Below are positions 16,568-25,003 of a stretch of DNA of 48,499 nucleotides, in pieces. The position numbers were made by a program, and so were the translations under genes. Each line of letters begins with the position of its first letter. Positions within the stretch are counted from its first letter, which is position 1. The notes beneath the pieces are model-generated. The model made no database searches. It was not told where the DNA came from and saw only the letters and a list, made by a program, of their open reading frames with translations. The stretch is from JAYFRE01 sp034926235 (GTDB lineage: Bacteria > Pseudomonadota > Alphaproteobacteria > Rhodospirillales > Magnetospirillaceae), in the NCBI GenBank assembly GCA_034926235.1, contig JAYFRE010000044.1:1-48499 (forward strand), read 5' to 3'.

Positions 16568-17764
16568 ATGACCAAGCTTGATCCGGCGTCCCGGTGGTTC
16601 CCCCTACTTCTCGTCGGGCTGATGATGGCCGGCGCGGTGTCGATCGACATCTATCTGCCGTCGCTGCCCGACATGGCGCGGCTTTTCCAGACCGACGCCG
16701 CGCGCGTGCAGCTCACCCTGTCGGTGTTTTTCGCCGGTTTTGCCGTGGCGCAGCTCGTGCTGGGGCCTCTATCCGACCGTTTCGGACGGCGTCCGGTGTT
16801 CGTCGGCGGGATTCTTCTCTATCTGGTCGCAACCGTGGCCTGTCTCGTCGCGTCCCAGATCAATACGCTGATTCTGGCGCGGTTCTTCCAGGCCTTGGGT
16901 GCATGCGCCGGGCCGGTGCTGTCCCGGGCGATCGTGCGCGACGTCTATCCGCCCGATCAGGCTTCCCGCGTTTTCGCCACCCTGGCCTCGATCTTCGCGG
17001 TGACGCCGGCTTTGGCCCCGATCGTCGGCGGCAATCTGCACGCCGCCTTCGGCTGGCGCGCCAATTTCATCGTCATGCTGGGATTCGGCGTCCTGCAATT
17101 GGCGGCGGTGCGCTATTTGCTGCCCGAAACCAACCGTCACCTCAATATGCGGGCGCTCGATCCGTTGCGGATTCTGTTCAATTACCGTCTGTTGCTGCGG
17201 TCCCGCCATTTTCTCGGTTACACCCTGATGATGGGCTTCACCTTTTCGGCGATGTTTACCTTCGTCTCGGGCTCGCCTTTGCTTCTGATCGGGCTTCTGG
17301 GGGTCAGACCCGAATATTACGGATTATGGGTTCTGCTGGTGACGGCGGGGTTCCTGACCGGCAGTTTGTCAGTCGCCCGCCTGGCCTCCCGCTTCGGCAG
17401 CGAACGCATGGTACGGATCGGCGCGGCCATCGCTCTTGCGGCGGGCTTGGTCATGGCCGGTCTGGCCTGGGCCGGGATCGAAACCGTTATGACCGTGATC
17501 GGGCCGGCGATTTTCCTGTTTCTGGCCGCGGCCATGGTGCTGCCCTGTTCTACCGCCCTGGCCATAGCACCTTATGCCCGCATCGCCGGAACGGCGTCGG
17601 CTTTGCTGGGATTCCTGCAAATGTCCCTGGCCGCATGCGCCGGGTGGCTGGCGGCTTATCTGCATGACGGCACCACGATTCCGGTCGCGGGCGTGATTTT
17701 AGCGGTGCTGGCCGCGTCGGCTTGCGTTCATCGGGTTCTGCTGGCGGGGCGGAAGGTCCCGTGA
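16568..17764 (+). CDS. Bcr/CflA-family drug-resistance MFS transporter
   Basis: A 398-aa major-facilitator protein with 12 hydrophobic segments. MMAGAVSIDIYLPSLPDMA in helix 1 is diagnostic of the Bcr/CflA family, LGPLSDRFGRRPVFVGG is motif A, and RFFQALGACAGPVLSRAIVRD is the family motif in helices 4-5. Members export drugs (bicyclomycin, chloramphenicol, others) by proton antiport across the inner membrane; the substrate here is unknown. ATG 16568 follows AGGAGA closely (short spacing); ATG 16550 in the same frame is an alternative. It starts 26 bases after the peptidase gene. Confidence 0.9.
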   Translation: MTKLDPASRWFPLLLVGLMMAGAVSIDIYLPSLPDMARLFQTDAARVQLTLSVFFAGFAVAQLVLGPLSDRFGRRPVFVGGILLYLVATVACLVASQINTLILARFFQALGACAGPVLSRAIVRDVYPPDQASRVFATLASIFAVTPALAPIVGGNLHAAFGWRANFIVMLGFGVLQLAAVRYLLPETNRHLNMRALDPLRILFNYRLLLRSRHFLGYTLMMGFTFSAMFTFVSGSPLLLIGLLGVRPEYYGLWVLLVTAGFLTGSLSVARLASRFGSERMVRIGAAIALAAGLVMAGLAWAGIETVMTVIGPAIFLFLAAAMVLPCSTALAIAPYARIAGTASALLGFLQMSLAACAGWLAAYLHDGTTIPVAGVILAVLAASACVHRVLLAGRKVP

Positions 17765-17872
17765 TGGGAGCGTTTTTTGCGGCAGAGACGCACCATCGGA
17801 TGGCGCAGCATACGGGAACGGATAAAAGCTTTATAATCTCTCATTGATCGTTGGCAATCACAGGACTCAAGG

Positions 17873-18424
17873 ATGTCTTCCGAAAAATCCATCCGGCTTC
17901 GCCCGCTGGAGCGTGATGATCTGCGCTTTGTGCATCAGCTCGATAATGACGATGTGGTGATGCGGTATTGGTTCGAGGAGCCGTTTGAAACCTTCGACGA
18001 ATTGTCGGCTCTTTACGACGAGCATATCCATGATCAAGGCGAACGGCGTTTCGTCGTCGAATGCGGCGGGGAAAAGGTGGGGTTGGTCGAGCTGGTGGAG
18101 ATCGACTATGTCCATCGCCGCGCCGAATTTCAGATCATCATCGTGCCGGGGCATCAGGGTAAGGGCTTCGCCTCGCGCGCGACTAAATTGGCGATGGATT
18201 ACGGGTTCAGAGTCCTGAACCTCTACAAGCTCTACCTGATCGTGGACAAGGAAAACAAAAAGGCCATCCACATCTACGTCAAAGAAGGTTTTGTGGTGGA
18301 AGGCGAATTGATCCACGAATTCTTCATCAATGGCCGTTACCGCAACGCCGTCCGGATGTGCATCTTTCAAAGCGATTATCTGGCGGGTATGCGCAAGAAT
18401 AACGGAAAAGAGACCGGGGACTGA
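17873..18424 (+). CDS. speG: Spermidine N1-acetyltransferase
   Basis: This 183-aa GNAT acetyltransferase is strikingly like enterobacterial SpeG: RLRPLERDDLRFVHQLDN, VMRYWFEEPFETFDELS, ERRFVVECGGEKVGLVELVE, YVHRRAEFQIII, QGKGFASRATKLAMDYGF, NLYKLYLIVDKEN and HEFFINGRYRNAVRMCIFQ. SpeG acetylates spermidine with acetyl-CoA to limit polyamine toxicity and works as a dodecamer. The acetyl-CoA loop is the QGKGFA segment. Base composition is less GC-rich than the neighbours, which with the high likeness to a gammaproteobacterial protein suggests horizontal transfer. TATAAT at 17832-17837 could be its -10 box. It is convergent with the PBP gene, 8 bases apart. Confidence 0.93.
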   Translation: MSSEKSIRLRPLERDDLRFVHQLDNDDVVMRYWFEEPFETFDELSALYDEHIHDQGERRFVVECGGEKVGLVELVEIDYVHRRAEFQIIIVPGHQGKGFASRATKLAMDYGFRVLNLYKLYLIVDKENKKAIHIYVKEGFVVEGELIHEFFINGRYRNAVRMCIFQSDYLAGMRKNNGKETGD

Positions 18425-18432
18425 CCTTTTGC

Positions 18433-20559
18433 CTAGCGGGTCTTCTCGCCGCCCAGCATCTGCACCAGTCCGTCCCAGATCGATTCCAGCGCGTTGGGCT
18501 CCGCCGGTTGGGTGTCTCTGGCCTGCGGCGTGTCGCCCGTCGATGGCGTCAATCCCGGCAGGGGGCGGGCGGGCAGGCCCTGATGGGCGGCCAGCATGAC
18601 GTCGCGCCACAGGCGGGCGGGCAGCGTTCCGCCCGTGACCTTGCGCATCGGCGCGCCATCGTCATTTCCCAGCCAGACGGCGCAGATATAGTCGGCGGAA
18701 AAACCGACGAACCAGGCATCGCGGTAGTCCTGCGTCGTTCCGGTCTTGCCGGCGATCGGACGGTCGATGGCGGCGGCGCGGCCGGTGCCCTGGGTGACGA
18801 CCGACATCATCATGTCGGTAATGGCGGCCAGACGGTTGGGAGCGATGATCCGGCCGGTGCCGGTGCCCTCGCGCCGATAGAGCGTTTCACCTTGCGGGTC
18901 GGTGATGATGGCGATGCCGTGCGGCAGCACACCGTAGCCGTCATTGGCGAAGGTGGCGAAGGCGGCGGTCAGTTCGACCGGGCTGACTTCGCTGGTCCCG
19001 AGCGCGAGCGAGGCGTCGGCGCGCAAGGGCGAGGTGATGCCCAACCGCCGCGCCGTTTGGGCGGTGCGCTTGACGCCGACCTCCTGGATCAGCCGGACGG
19101 CGGCGATATTGCTGGAAATCGTCAGGGCGCGGCGCAGGCTGATTGGGCCTTCATAGCGATGGGTATAATTGTCGGGGCGGTATTTGCCCTGCTGGATCGG
19201 CGAATCCTGGATCAGATCGTCGGGCGACCAGCCCGCTTCCAGCGCGGTCAGATAAACGATCGGCTTGAAGGACGATCCCGGTTGCCGCCGGCCCTGGACC
19301 GCGCGGTTGAACTGGCTGGCGGCGTAGTCCCGGCCGCCGACCATGGCGCGGATCGATCCGTCGGGAGTCATGACGACGATGGCGCCTTGGCTGACATTGC
19401 TTTTGGCGCCGGCATCCGCCAGCAACGAGTCCAAAGCCTGCTCGGCCTTGGCTTGGAGCCCCATGTCCAAGGTGGTGTAGACGACGACATCGCGGTCGTT
19501 GCCGGTATAGGACGAGGCCTGGTCCTGGACCCAATCGGCAAAGTAACGGCCGGTATGGGCGATCCGCCGGACGGTGTCGGGGCCGGTGCGCAAGGCTTCC
19601 TGGGCCTGTTCTTCCGTGATCGCGCCGAAATCGACCATATTGGCCAGAACCTGGGCGGTGCGTTTTCGGGACAGGACCGGGTCGTTCTGCGGGTTGAAGC
19701 GCGACGGCGCTTTCAGCAATCCGGCCAGCAGCGCTGATTGATAAAGATTGAGATCGCGCGCGGATATGCCGAAATAGCGCCGCGCGGCGGCGTCCGCGCC
19801 CCAGGTGCCGCTGCCCAGATAGACCCGGTTGAGGTAAAGGGTCAGAATCTGGTCCTTGGTGAATTTCCGTTCCAGCGAAAAGGCCAGCAGGAGTTCCTGA
19901 ATCTTGCGCTTGAGATTCCGCTCGGGCGTCAGGAACAGGTTTTTGGCCAATTGCTGCGTGATGCCCGATCCGCCCTGAACGAGGCGCTTGGCGCGGATAT
20001 TCACGACCATAGCGCGGGTAAAACCGACCGGATCGATGCCGAAATGGGAGTAAAAGCGCCGGTCTTCGGTGGCGATCACGGCCAGGGGCAGATAGCGCGC
20101 GATCTCGCCCAGCTCCAACGGTTCGCCATAAACGTCGCCATAGGCGGCGATGATGCGGTTGTCGGCGGAAACCAGGGTGATCGACGGACGGCGGCTGACG
20201 GCGGTCAGGCTGTCGAGATCGGGCAGATCATAGGCGTAATAGGCGAGCACCGCGCCCAAGGCCATGCCCGCCCAGATGCCAAGGGTGACGATCAGGCTGG
20301 CCGCGCGGCGCAGCAGCGAACGCCGGCCTTTGATGGGGCGTCGTTTGCCGCCATTTCCGCTTTTCGGTTCCGGCGGCGGCGGTGGCGGCGGTTTGCGTGC
20401 GGCCCGCTCGCGCTGTTTTTGCCGGAACGCGGTGATGATGGCGTCCAGGCGGCCGGTTTCTCTTTGCGGCCGGGCGCGTTTTTCCCGTTCCGGCCGGGAT
20501 CGCACGGGGCGATCGTCGTCGGTGACGCGGATGTCCGAAGGGAAAAGGCCAGAGGGCAT
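18433..20559 (-). CDS. Penicillin-binding protein 1A (bifunctional transglycosylase/transpeptidase)
   Basis: This 708-aa class A PBP polymerises and cross-links peptidoglycan. A basic, proline-rich cytosolic N-terminus (poly-Pro run about residue 60) precedes one membrane helix (about 85-110). The GT51 domain has the catalytic Glu in ATEDRRFYSHFGID and GGSGITQQLAKNLFL. The transpeptidase domain has the SxxK serine in PGSSFKPIVYL, SSN in TISSNIAAVRL, and KTGTTQDYRDAWFVG. ATG 20559 is chosen over an upstream TTG. Eukaryote-like repeats are absent, and the C-terminal tail is short and disordered. It is transcribed away from the SH3-protein gene's end. Confidence 0.95.
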   Translation of the reverse strand: MPSGLFPSDIRVTDDDRPVRSRPEREKRARPQRETGRLDAIITAFRQKQRERAARKPPPPPPPEPKSGNGGKRRPIKGRRSLLRRAASLIVTLGIWAGMALGAVLAYYAYDLPDLDSLTAVSRRPSITLVSADNRIIAAYGDVYGEPLELGEIARYLPLAVIATEDRRFYSHFGIDPVGFTRAMVVNIRAKRLVQGGSGITQQLAKNLFLTPERNLKRKIQELLLAFSLERKFTKDQILTLYLNRVYLGSGTWGADAAARRYFGISARDLNLYQSALLAGLLKAPSRFNPQNDPVLSRKRTAQVLANMVDFGAITEEQAQEALRTGPDTVRRIAHTGRYFADWVQDQASSYTGNDRDVVVYTTLDMGLQAKAEQALDSLLADAGAKSNVSQGAIVVMTPDGSIRAMVGGRDYAASQFNRAVQGRRQPGSSFKPIVYLTALEAGWSPDDLIQDSPIQQGKYRPDNYTHRYEGPISLRRALTISSNIAAVRLIQEVGVKRTAQTARRLGITSPLRADASLALGTSEVSPVELTAAFATFANDGYGVLPHGIAIITDPQGETLYRREGTGTGRIIAPNRLAAITDMMMSVVTQGTGRAAAIDRPIAGKTGTTQDYRDAWFVGFSADYICAVWLGNDDGAPMRKVTGGTLPARLWRDVMLAAHQGLPARPLPGLTPSTGDTPQARDTQPAEPNALESIWDGLVQMLGGEKTR

Positions 20560-20646
20560 GGCGCGCTTATATATCACCAAAGGATTCGGAGTCGATAGCG
20601 CCTCGTAGCACGCCTTTGTGGCCCGAATAAGCCGAACTTACATCCA

Positions 20647-21147
20647 TTATTCGATATATTCGTTCGGATAGACGCCCCAGAATTCGCCGCGCTTCATCCA
20701 GCCTTGGATATTCTGGATCTCGACTCGGCAGAATGAGAGGTTGCGCGGGCAGGCGATCAAGCGTCCGACGACATTGTTCGACACGCGCGCCAGGGTCGGA
20801 GCGTTTTCGTCGGGAGAGCCCCGGATGCCGCGTACGCCACCGGTTACCACGGCCATGCGCCGGGATGACAGCATGCTTTGATGCACCCAACCCTCGGTTC
20901 CCTGCCAGTCGCGGATTTTCCGCCAGACATCGAACTCGGCGATGATCTCGACCGGCAGATCGCGCTTGGTGTAGACCCAGTCGATGGGGTAGCGCAGCCC
21001 CGGGCCGGTGCGCAGATTGACCTCCTCGGACCGGAGCGAAACGAATCGGGGCAAAGGCAAGCCGCTGCTTCCCGAAGCCAGGGCGGAAAGCGGAAACGTC
21101 GTCAGAACGAGGACGGCAAGGCAAAAACGGCGGACCCAGTGCGCCAT
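20647..21147 (-). CDS. Exported SH3-domain protein
   Basis: This 166-aa protein has a signal peptide (MAHWVRRFCLAVLVLTTFPL, cleavage near ALA-S at about 25) and two bacterial SH3 (SH3_3/SH3_4) repeats. The first is around SEEVNLRTGPGLRYPIDWVY with WRKIRDWQGTEGWVHQSML; the second ends in WMKRGEFWGVYPNEYIE. Such domains bind cell-wall peptides. The start at 21147 is set by the signal peptide; a longer open frame to 21213 adds nothing family-like. It lies 87 bases upstream of the PBP1A gene on the same strand, so a peptidoglycan-related role in the same transcript is reasonable. Confidence 0.87.
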   Translation of the reverse strand: MAHWVRRFCLAVLVLTTFPLSALASGSSGLPLPRFVSLRSEEVNLRTGPGLRYPIDWVYTKRDLPVEIIAEFDVWRKIRDWQGTEGWVHQSMLSSRRMAVVTGGVRGIRGSPDENAPTLARVSNNVVGRLIACPRNLSFCRVEIQNIQGWMKRGEFWGVYPNEYIE

Positions 21148-21209
21148 GACGGGACGGGACACTCCAGCGGTGGAACGCTGAACGGTTTTGCCAGCCTCCG
21201 CGTCCCGGG

Positions 21210-22118
21210 TCAACAGGGGTGGGCCCAGTCCCGCTTGCGACAGTGATTGCGGATGACGTCGATGGCCATTCTCGCGGTCTCTGTCAAAGGGGCCTTGCGC
21301 GGATAAATCAGGCTGTAAGTCGCGGCTGGAAGCGGGGCGGTGATCGGCAGGGCGATGATACCCTGGATGTCCAACGGGTGCAGCATGGCCGTGGCGATCA
21401 CGGACAAGCAGTCGCCCGACAAAACCATGCTGAGGATCGAGGCGATAGAATCCGACCGTAATACGGGGCCTTCGATCGGCCAGAGATAATCGTCAAGCTC
21501 CTTGTAATAGCCCATGATGGCTTCAGGTAGGATCCATGGGACGGCACGAGTGGGGTCGATGCTGGTCGCGTGGGCAAGGGGATGATCTCGCCGGGCGATC
21601 ACGCTGAAGGGGGCGACGAACAAAGGTTCCTCGATGAATTCGGTCAGGGAAACATCCGAATTCAGCGTGCCGACGGCAAACTCGATCTGCCCTTCGCGCA
21701 GAGGGGGGATCAGGCTCGAAAGTTGCGCTTCCTTGAAGGAAATCCGGATCAACGGACGCTGGGCGCGCAGATCTTGGATGACGTCGGGCAGGATGGTGAA
21801 GGCAATCAGCGATGAAAAGCCGAAAGAAACTCTTCCCTGCGACTGGGCGTTGAGCTGATTCAATTCTTCCTGGGCGCGCTGCAATTCTTCGAGCACGAAG
21901 CGGATACGCACCGCGAACGCCTTGCCCGATTCCGTCAGTGTGACGCCATGGGTGCCGCGAACCAGGAGCGCGGCGCCCAGAGTTCCTTCGAGATCCTGCA
22001 ACGTGCGCGTCAAAGCGGGTTGCGACAGCCCCAGGGTTTTCGTCGCGGCGCGGATGCTGCCGCAGCGCACGATCTCTTGAAAAGCGCGAAGCTGGCGGAG
22101 CTTGAGTGGCGGAACCAT
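21210..22118 (-). CDS. LysR-family transcriptional regulator
   Basis: A 302-aa LysR regulator. The winged helix-turn-helix occupies residues 1-65 (LRQLRAFQEIVRCGSIRAAT, LGLSQPALTRTLQDLEGTLG) and the effector-binding domain about 92-295. It is divergent from the DUF3100 gene with 224 AT-rich bases between them, the standard layout for a LysR regulator controlling the divergent operon (here DUF3100, membrane protein, M20 hydrolase, sdaA). The effector is probably an amino acid or acyl-amino acid, inferred only from the target genes. Confidence 0.9.
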   Translation of the reverse strand: MVPPLKLRQLRAFQEIVRCGSIRAATKTLGLSQPALTRTLQDLEGTLGAALLVRGTHGVTLTESGKAFAVRIRFVLEELQRAQEELNQLNAQSQGRVSFGFSSLIAFTILPDVIQDLRAQRPLIRISFKEAQLSSLIPPLREGQIEFAVGTLNSDVSLTEFIEEPLFVAPFSVIARRDHPLAHATSIDPTRAVPWILPEAIMGYYKELDDYLWPIEGPVLRSDSIASILSMVLSGDCLSVIATAMLHPLDIQGIIALPITAPLPAATYSLIYPRKAPLTETARMAIDVIRNHCRKRDWAHPC

Positions 22119-22185
22119 GATCTTTTGCCCGATCCGGAAAAGGTATCACTACAAATATTTTTTCATCTCCACAAGAGGAGTAGCG

Positions 22186-22214
22186 GTCATAATATAAAAA
22201 ATATGGATTATTGA
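22186..22214. promoter_or_regulatory. Candidate LysR operator
   Basis: An imperfect AT-rich dyad (ATAAT at 22189-22193 and ATTAT at 22207-22211, 13 bases apart) sits about midway in the LysR/DUF3100 divergent gap. Position and symmetry fit a LysR binding site; the assignment is an inference. Confidence 0.35.
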
Positions 22215-22273
22215 AAAAGTAGTCCTTAGGGGGAAGTTCTCAGATTTTATCTAATAAAAAAGAATTTTTTCGT

Positions 22274-22306
22274 GGGATAACATACAGTTCCCCCTGTTGA
22301 TATCCC
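22274..22306 (+). promoter_or_regulatory. Hairpin upstream of DUF3100 gene
   Basis: GGGATA (22274-22279) pairs with TATCCC (22301-22306), with an inner CAG/CTG helix and a TTCCCC loop. It lies 36 bases before the DUF3100 start and could be a leader structure or a second operator. Confidence 0.35.
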
Positions 22307-22342
22307 ATTGTTTTTACAGCCTTTAATTAAAGGGGCGCGAAC

Positions 22343-23155
22343 ATGGAAATGTTTCGTGATTGGAAACTTCATGCCCTCTGTCTTCTGGCCGTTCTCGTGT
22401 CGGAATATATCGGGGCGTTTCGTTACGGATTTTTTGTTCTGGTGCCGATGCTGTACGCGATGTTGATCGGCGGCATCATCAGCCTGCCCAAGCTTAAGAT
22501 TCTTCGGCTCGATTCCATGAAAAACGCAAGTGGAGTCATGACCGCCGCATTGATGCTGCTGATCGTCAAGCTTGGTCTGGATATTGGTCCGGCTCTGCCG
22601 CATCTCAAGAACGCGACCGGCGCGTTGCTGATGCAGGAGGTCGGTCATTTTTTTGGCACGATCCTGTTGGGGTTGCCGATCGCGGTTCTGCTGGGTATGG
22701 GGCGCGAGGCGGTCGGCGCCACCTATAGCGTCGGGCGCGAACCCAATATCGCCATTATCGCCGACAAATACGGGCTGGACAGCCCCGAGGGGCGCGGCGT
22801 CATGGCGACCTATCTGATGGGCACCTTGTTCGGCGCGGTGACGGTGTCGATGCTGGCCAGCGTGATCGGTTCGCTCGACCTGTTCCATCCCTATGCGCTG
22901 GCCATGGGCGCAGGTGTGGGCAGCGGCAGCATGATGGCAGCGGCTACCGGCTCCATCGTCGTGCTCTATCCCGACATGGAAAACGAGGTCCGAGCCTATG
23001 CCGGTGCGGCGAATCTGATGTCCAGCGTTCTGGGCATCTATATCTACATGTTCTTCTCGCTGCCTTTCGCGTCGAAGATGTACGCCGTCTTCAGCCGTCT
23101 GTTCGGAAAAACCGCCGCGCCCGAAACCGACGCCAAGCAGGAGCGCGTGCCATGA
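22343..23155 (+). CDS. DUF3100 integral membrane protein
   Basis: A 270-aa multi-pass membrane protein that I place in the DUF3100 family. It has about eight hydrophobic segments, a cytosolic loop FGAVTVSMLASVIGSLDLFHP, and the glycine/serine-rich GAGVGSGSMMAAATGSIVVLYPDME, which looks like a substrate-site loop of transporters. The function of the family is not established. The ATG at 22343 follows AAAGGGG. It overlaps the next membrane-protein gene by ATGA (23152-23155) and precedes an M20 amidohydrolase, so it is probably a transporter component for the hydrolase's substrate. Confidence 0.78.
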   Translation: MEMFRDWKLHALCLLAVLVSEYIGAFRYGFFVLVPMLYAMLIGGIISLPKLKILRLDSMKNASGVMTAALMLLIVKLGLDIGPALPHLKNATGALLMQEVGHFFGTILLGLPIAVLLGMGREAVGATYSVGREPNIAIIADKYGLDSPEGRGVMATYLMGTLFGAVTVSMLASVIGSLDLFHPYALAMGAGVGSGSMMAAATGSIVVLYPDMENEVRAYAGAANLMSSVLGIYIYMFFSLPFASKMYAVFSRLFGKTAAPETDAKQERVP

Positions 23156-23607
23156 GCAGATCCATCGAAATGCTGGCCCTGTTTTTTCTGTGCGGCCTGA
23201 TCATCGCTGCGGGCAACACGGTCGGCTACAAGACTGCTTTTGCCGATTCGCTGGCCGGCGTGCTGATCATCGCCGCGATCGCATCGGTCGGTTTTCTGAT
23301 CGCCAAACTGCCAGGGTTCAAGAAGCTGCCGATGATCTTCTGGGTGTCGGTGGTGGCGATTTTCGTTTCGACGCCGCTGTTTCCCTGGGCGTCCGAGCTT
23401 CTTGCCGCGACCAAGAATATCCGGTTCCTGGCGGTTTGTACCCCGATTCTGGCCTATGCCGGTCTGGCGGTAGGCAAGGATCTGGAGATGTTCAAGAAAA
23501 TATCCTGGCGCATCGTGCCGGTCGCGCTGGCCGTCTTTGCGGGCACATTCCTGTTCGCGACGCTGATCGCTCAGGCCACTCTGCGTTGGGAGGGCGTGAT
23601 CCCCTAG
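23152..23607 (+). CDS. Small multi-pass membrane protein, partner of DUF3100 protein
   Basis: A 151-aa protein with about five hydrophobic segments (ALFFLCGLIIAAGNTVGY, SLAGVLIIAAIASVGFLIA, MIFWVSVVAIFVSTPLFPW, FLAVCTPILAYAGLAVG, IVPVALAVFAGTFLFATLI). I do not recognise a family with certainty. Its ATGA overlap with the DUF3100 gene implies coupled translation and a two-subunit membrane unit. The pattern recalls halves of small symporters, but no ion-binding signature is visible. Confidence 0.72.
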   Translation: MSRSIEMLALFFLCGLIIAAGNTVGYKTAFADSLAGVLIIAAIASVGFLIAKLPGFKKLPMIFWVSVVAIFVSTPLFPWASELLAATKNIRFLAVCTPILAYAGLAVGKDLEMFKKISWRIVPVALAVFAGTFLFATLIAQATLRWEGVIP

Positions 23608-23756
23608 GGAAGAACGGCTTTCCGGACTGACGCCGGAAAGCCCGATCCCGGCGAGGATGACGGGGTTCCCGTCTGCCGGACCTCGGCCGAAGGTCAATGA
23701 TGAATGGTCCCGGCGCCGGTGGCCGGAGTGAGCAAGAAAAAGAGGGAGAAAAATCC

Positions 23757-24935
23757 ATGGATGCTGAACTAAAGAAGGCCGTGGCAGCGGTCGAGCAGGA
23801 CGTCATCCGTTGGCGCCGCCATCTCCATGCCCATCCTGAGTTGACGTTCCACGAGGTCGAAACGGCGGCCTACATCCGGGATCAATTATCGGGTTTCGAG
23901 AATCTCACCATCTTCCAACTGACGCCGAACAGCGTTCAGGCTTTGCTCAAAGGCGCTCGCCCGGGTCCCCGCATCGCTCTGCGCGCCGATATCGACGCCC
24001 TGGCGATCGAGGAGAAGAGCGGGGAACCGTTTTCCTCGCAAAAGCCCGGCGTCATGCATGCGTGCGGACATGATTCTCACGCGGCCATGCTGATGGGGGC
24101 GGCGAAGGTTCTGGCGGCAATGCCGGAACGGATTTCGGGCGAGGTGCTGTTCATTTTCCAGCATGCCGAGGAAATTCCTCCGGGCGGGGCGCAAGAACTG
24201 GTGGAGCTGGGCGTCCTGGATGGCGTTTCGATGATTTTCGGCATGCATGTCTGGCCGGTCTTCCCGGCAGGATCGGTCACGATACGGCCCGGCGTGTTCT
24301 GCGCGTCGAGCGACAATTTCGACATCGTCATCAAGGGGCGGGGCGCGCATGGATCGGCTCCGCATTTGTCCATAGACCCGATCATCGTTGGTGCGGAATT
24401 CGTCTCGGCTCTGCAAAGCGTCGTCGCGCGCAAGATCGACCCGCAGATCGCGCCGGTGGTGACGGTGGCCACCTTCAAGGCAGGCGACAGCTACAACATT
24501 ATCCCGGACTCGGCTACCCTGGCCGGGACGATCCGCACGCATGACAAGCAGATCCGGGAAACGGCAGCGGCGTTCCTGGAGCAGATTCTGGCCGGAATCT
24601 GCGCGGCCCACGGCGCGGAATACGCCTTGACATGGACGCGCGGCTTTTCTGTCGGCATCAATGATGAGAATGCCTATGCGGCGGCGGCCGACGCGGTGCG
24701 CAATCTGGGGAACGGCACGGTTCTGGAGTTTATGCCTGCGCCGATGTTCGCGGCCGAGGATTTTTCAGCCTAGCTGGAGCATGCCCCCGGCTGCTTCATG
24801 TTCCTGGGTGCGCGGAACGAGGCTGCCGGTGCGGTTCACGGGTTGCATACGCCGCAATTCAAGCTGGACGAAGCCATCATGCAGACCGGTGTCGCGTTGC
24901 ATGTTGGTGTGGTTCACACGCTGTTGATGGGATAA
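23757..24935 (+). pseudogene. M20D amidohydrolase interrupted by an in-frame amber codon
   Basis: The frame reads as a 392-codon M20-family amidohydrolase (hippurate or N-acyl-amino-acid hydrolase type) with one TAG at 24771-24773, codon 339. The first 338 residues carry metal ligands in HACGHDSH (about 101-108), QHAEE (135-139) and GMHVWP (162-167). After the TAG the same frame continues with well-conserved family sequence to TAA at 24933-24935, including GLHTPQF, whose histidine (about 364) is the last metal ligand. Stopped at TAG, the protein would lack that ligand and be inactive. The family usually has a tyrosine or similar residue after DFS, so a single TAC/TAT-to-TAG change is likely. 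AGGGAG precedes the start. Confidence 0.85.
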
Positions 24936-25003
24936 GGGGCGGCGGTTCTGCCGCCGCATCCCGTCCTCCGCCTTCCAGGGCCGCTCGTGAAAGGGACGCC
25001 GCC

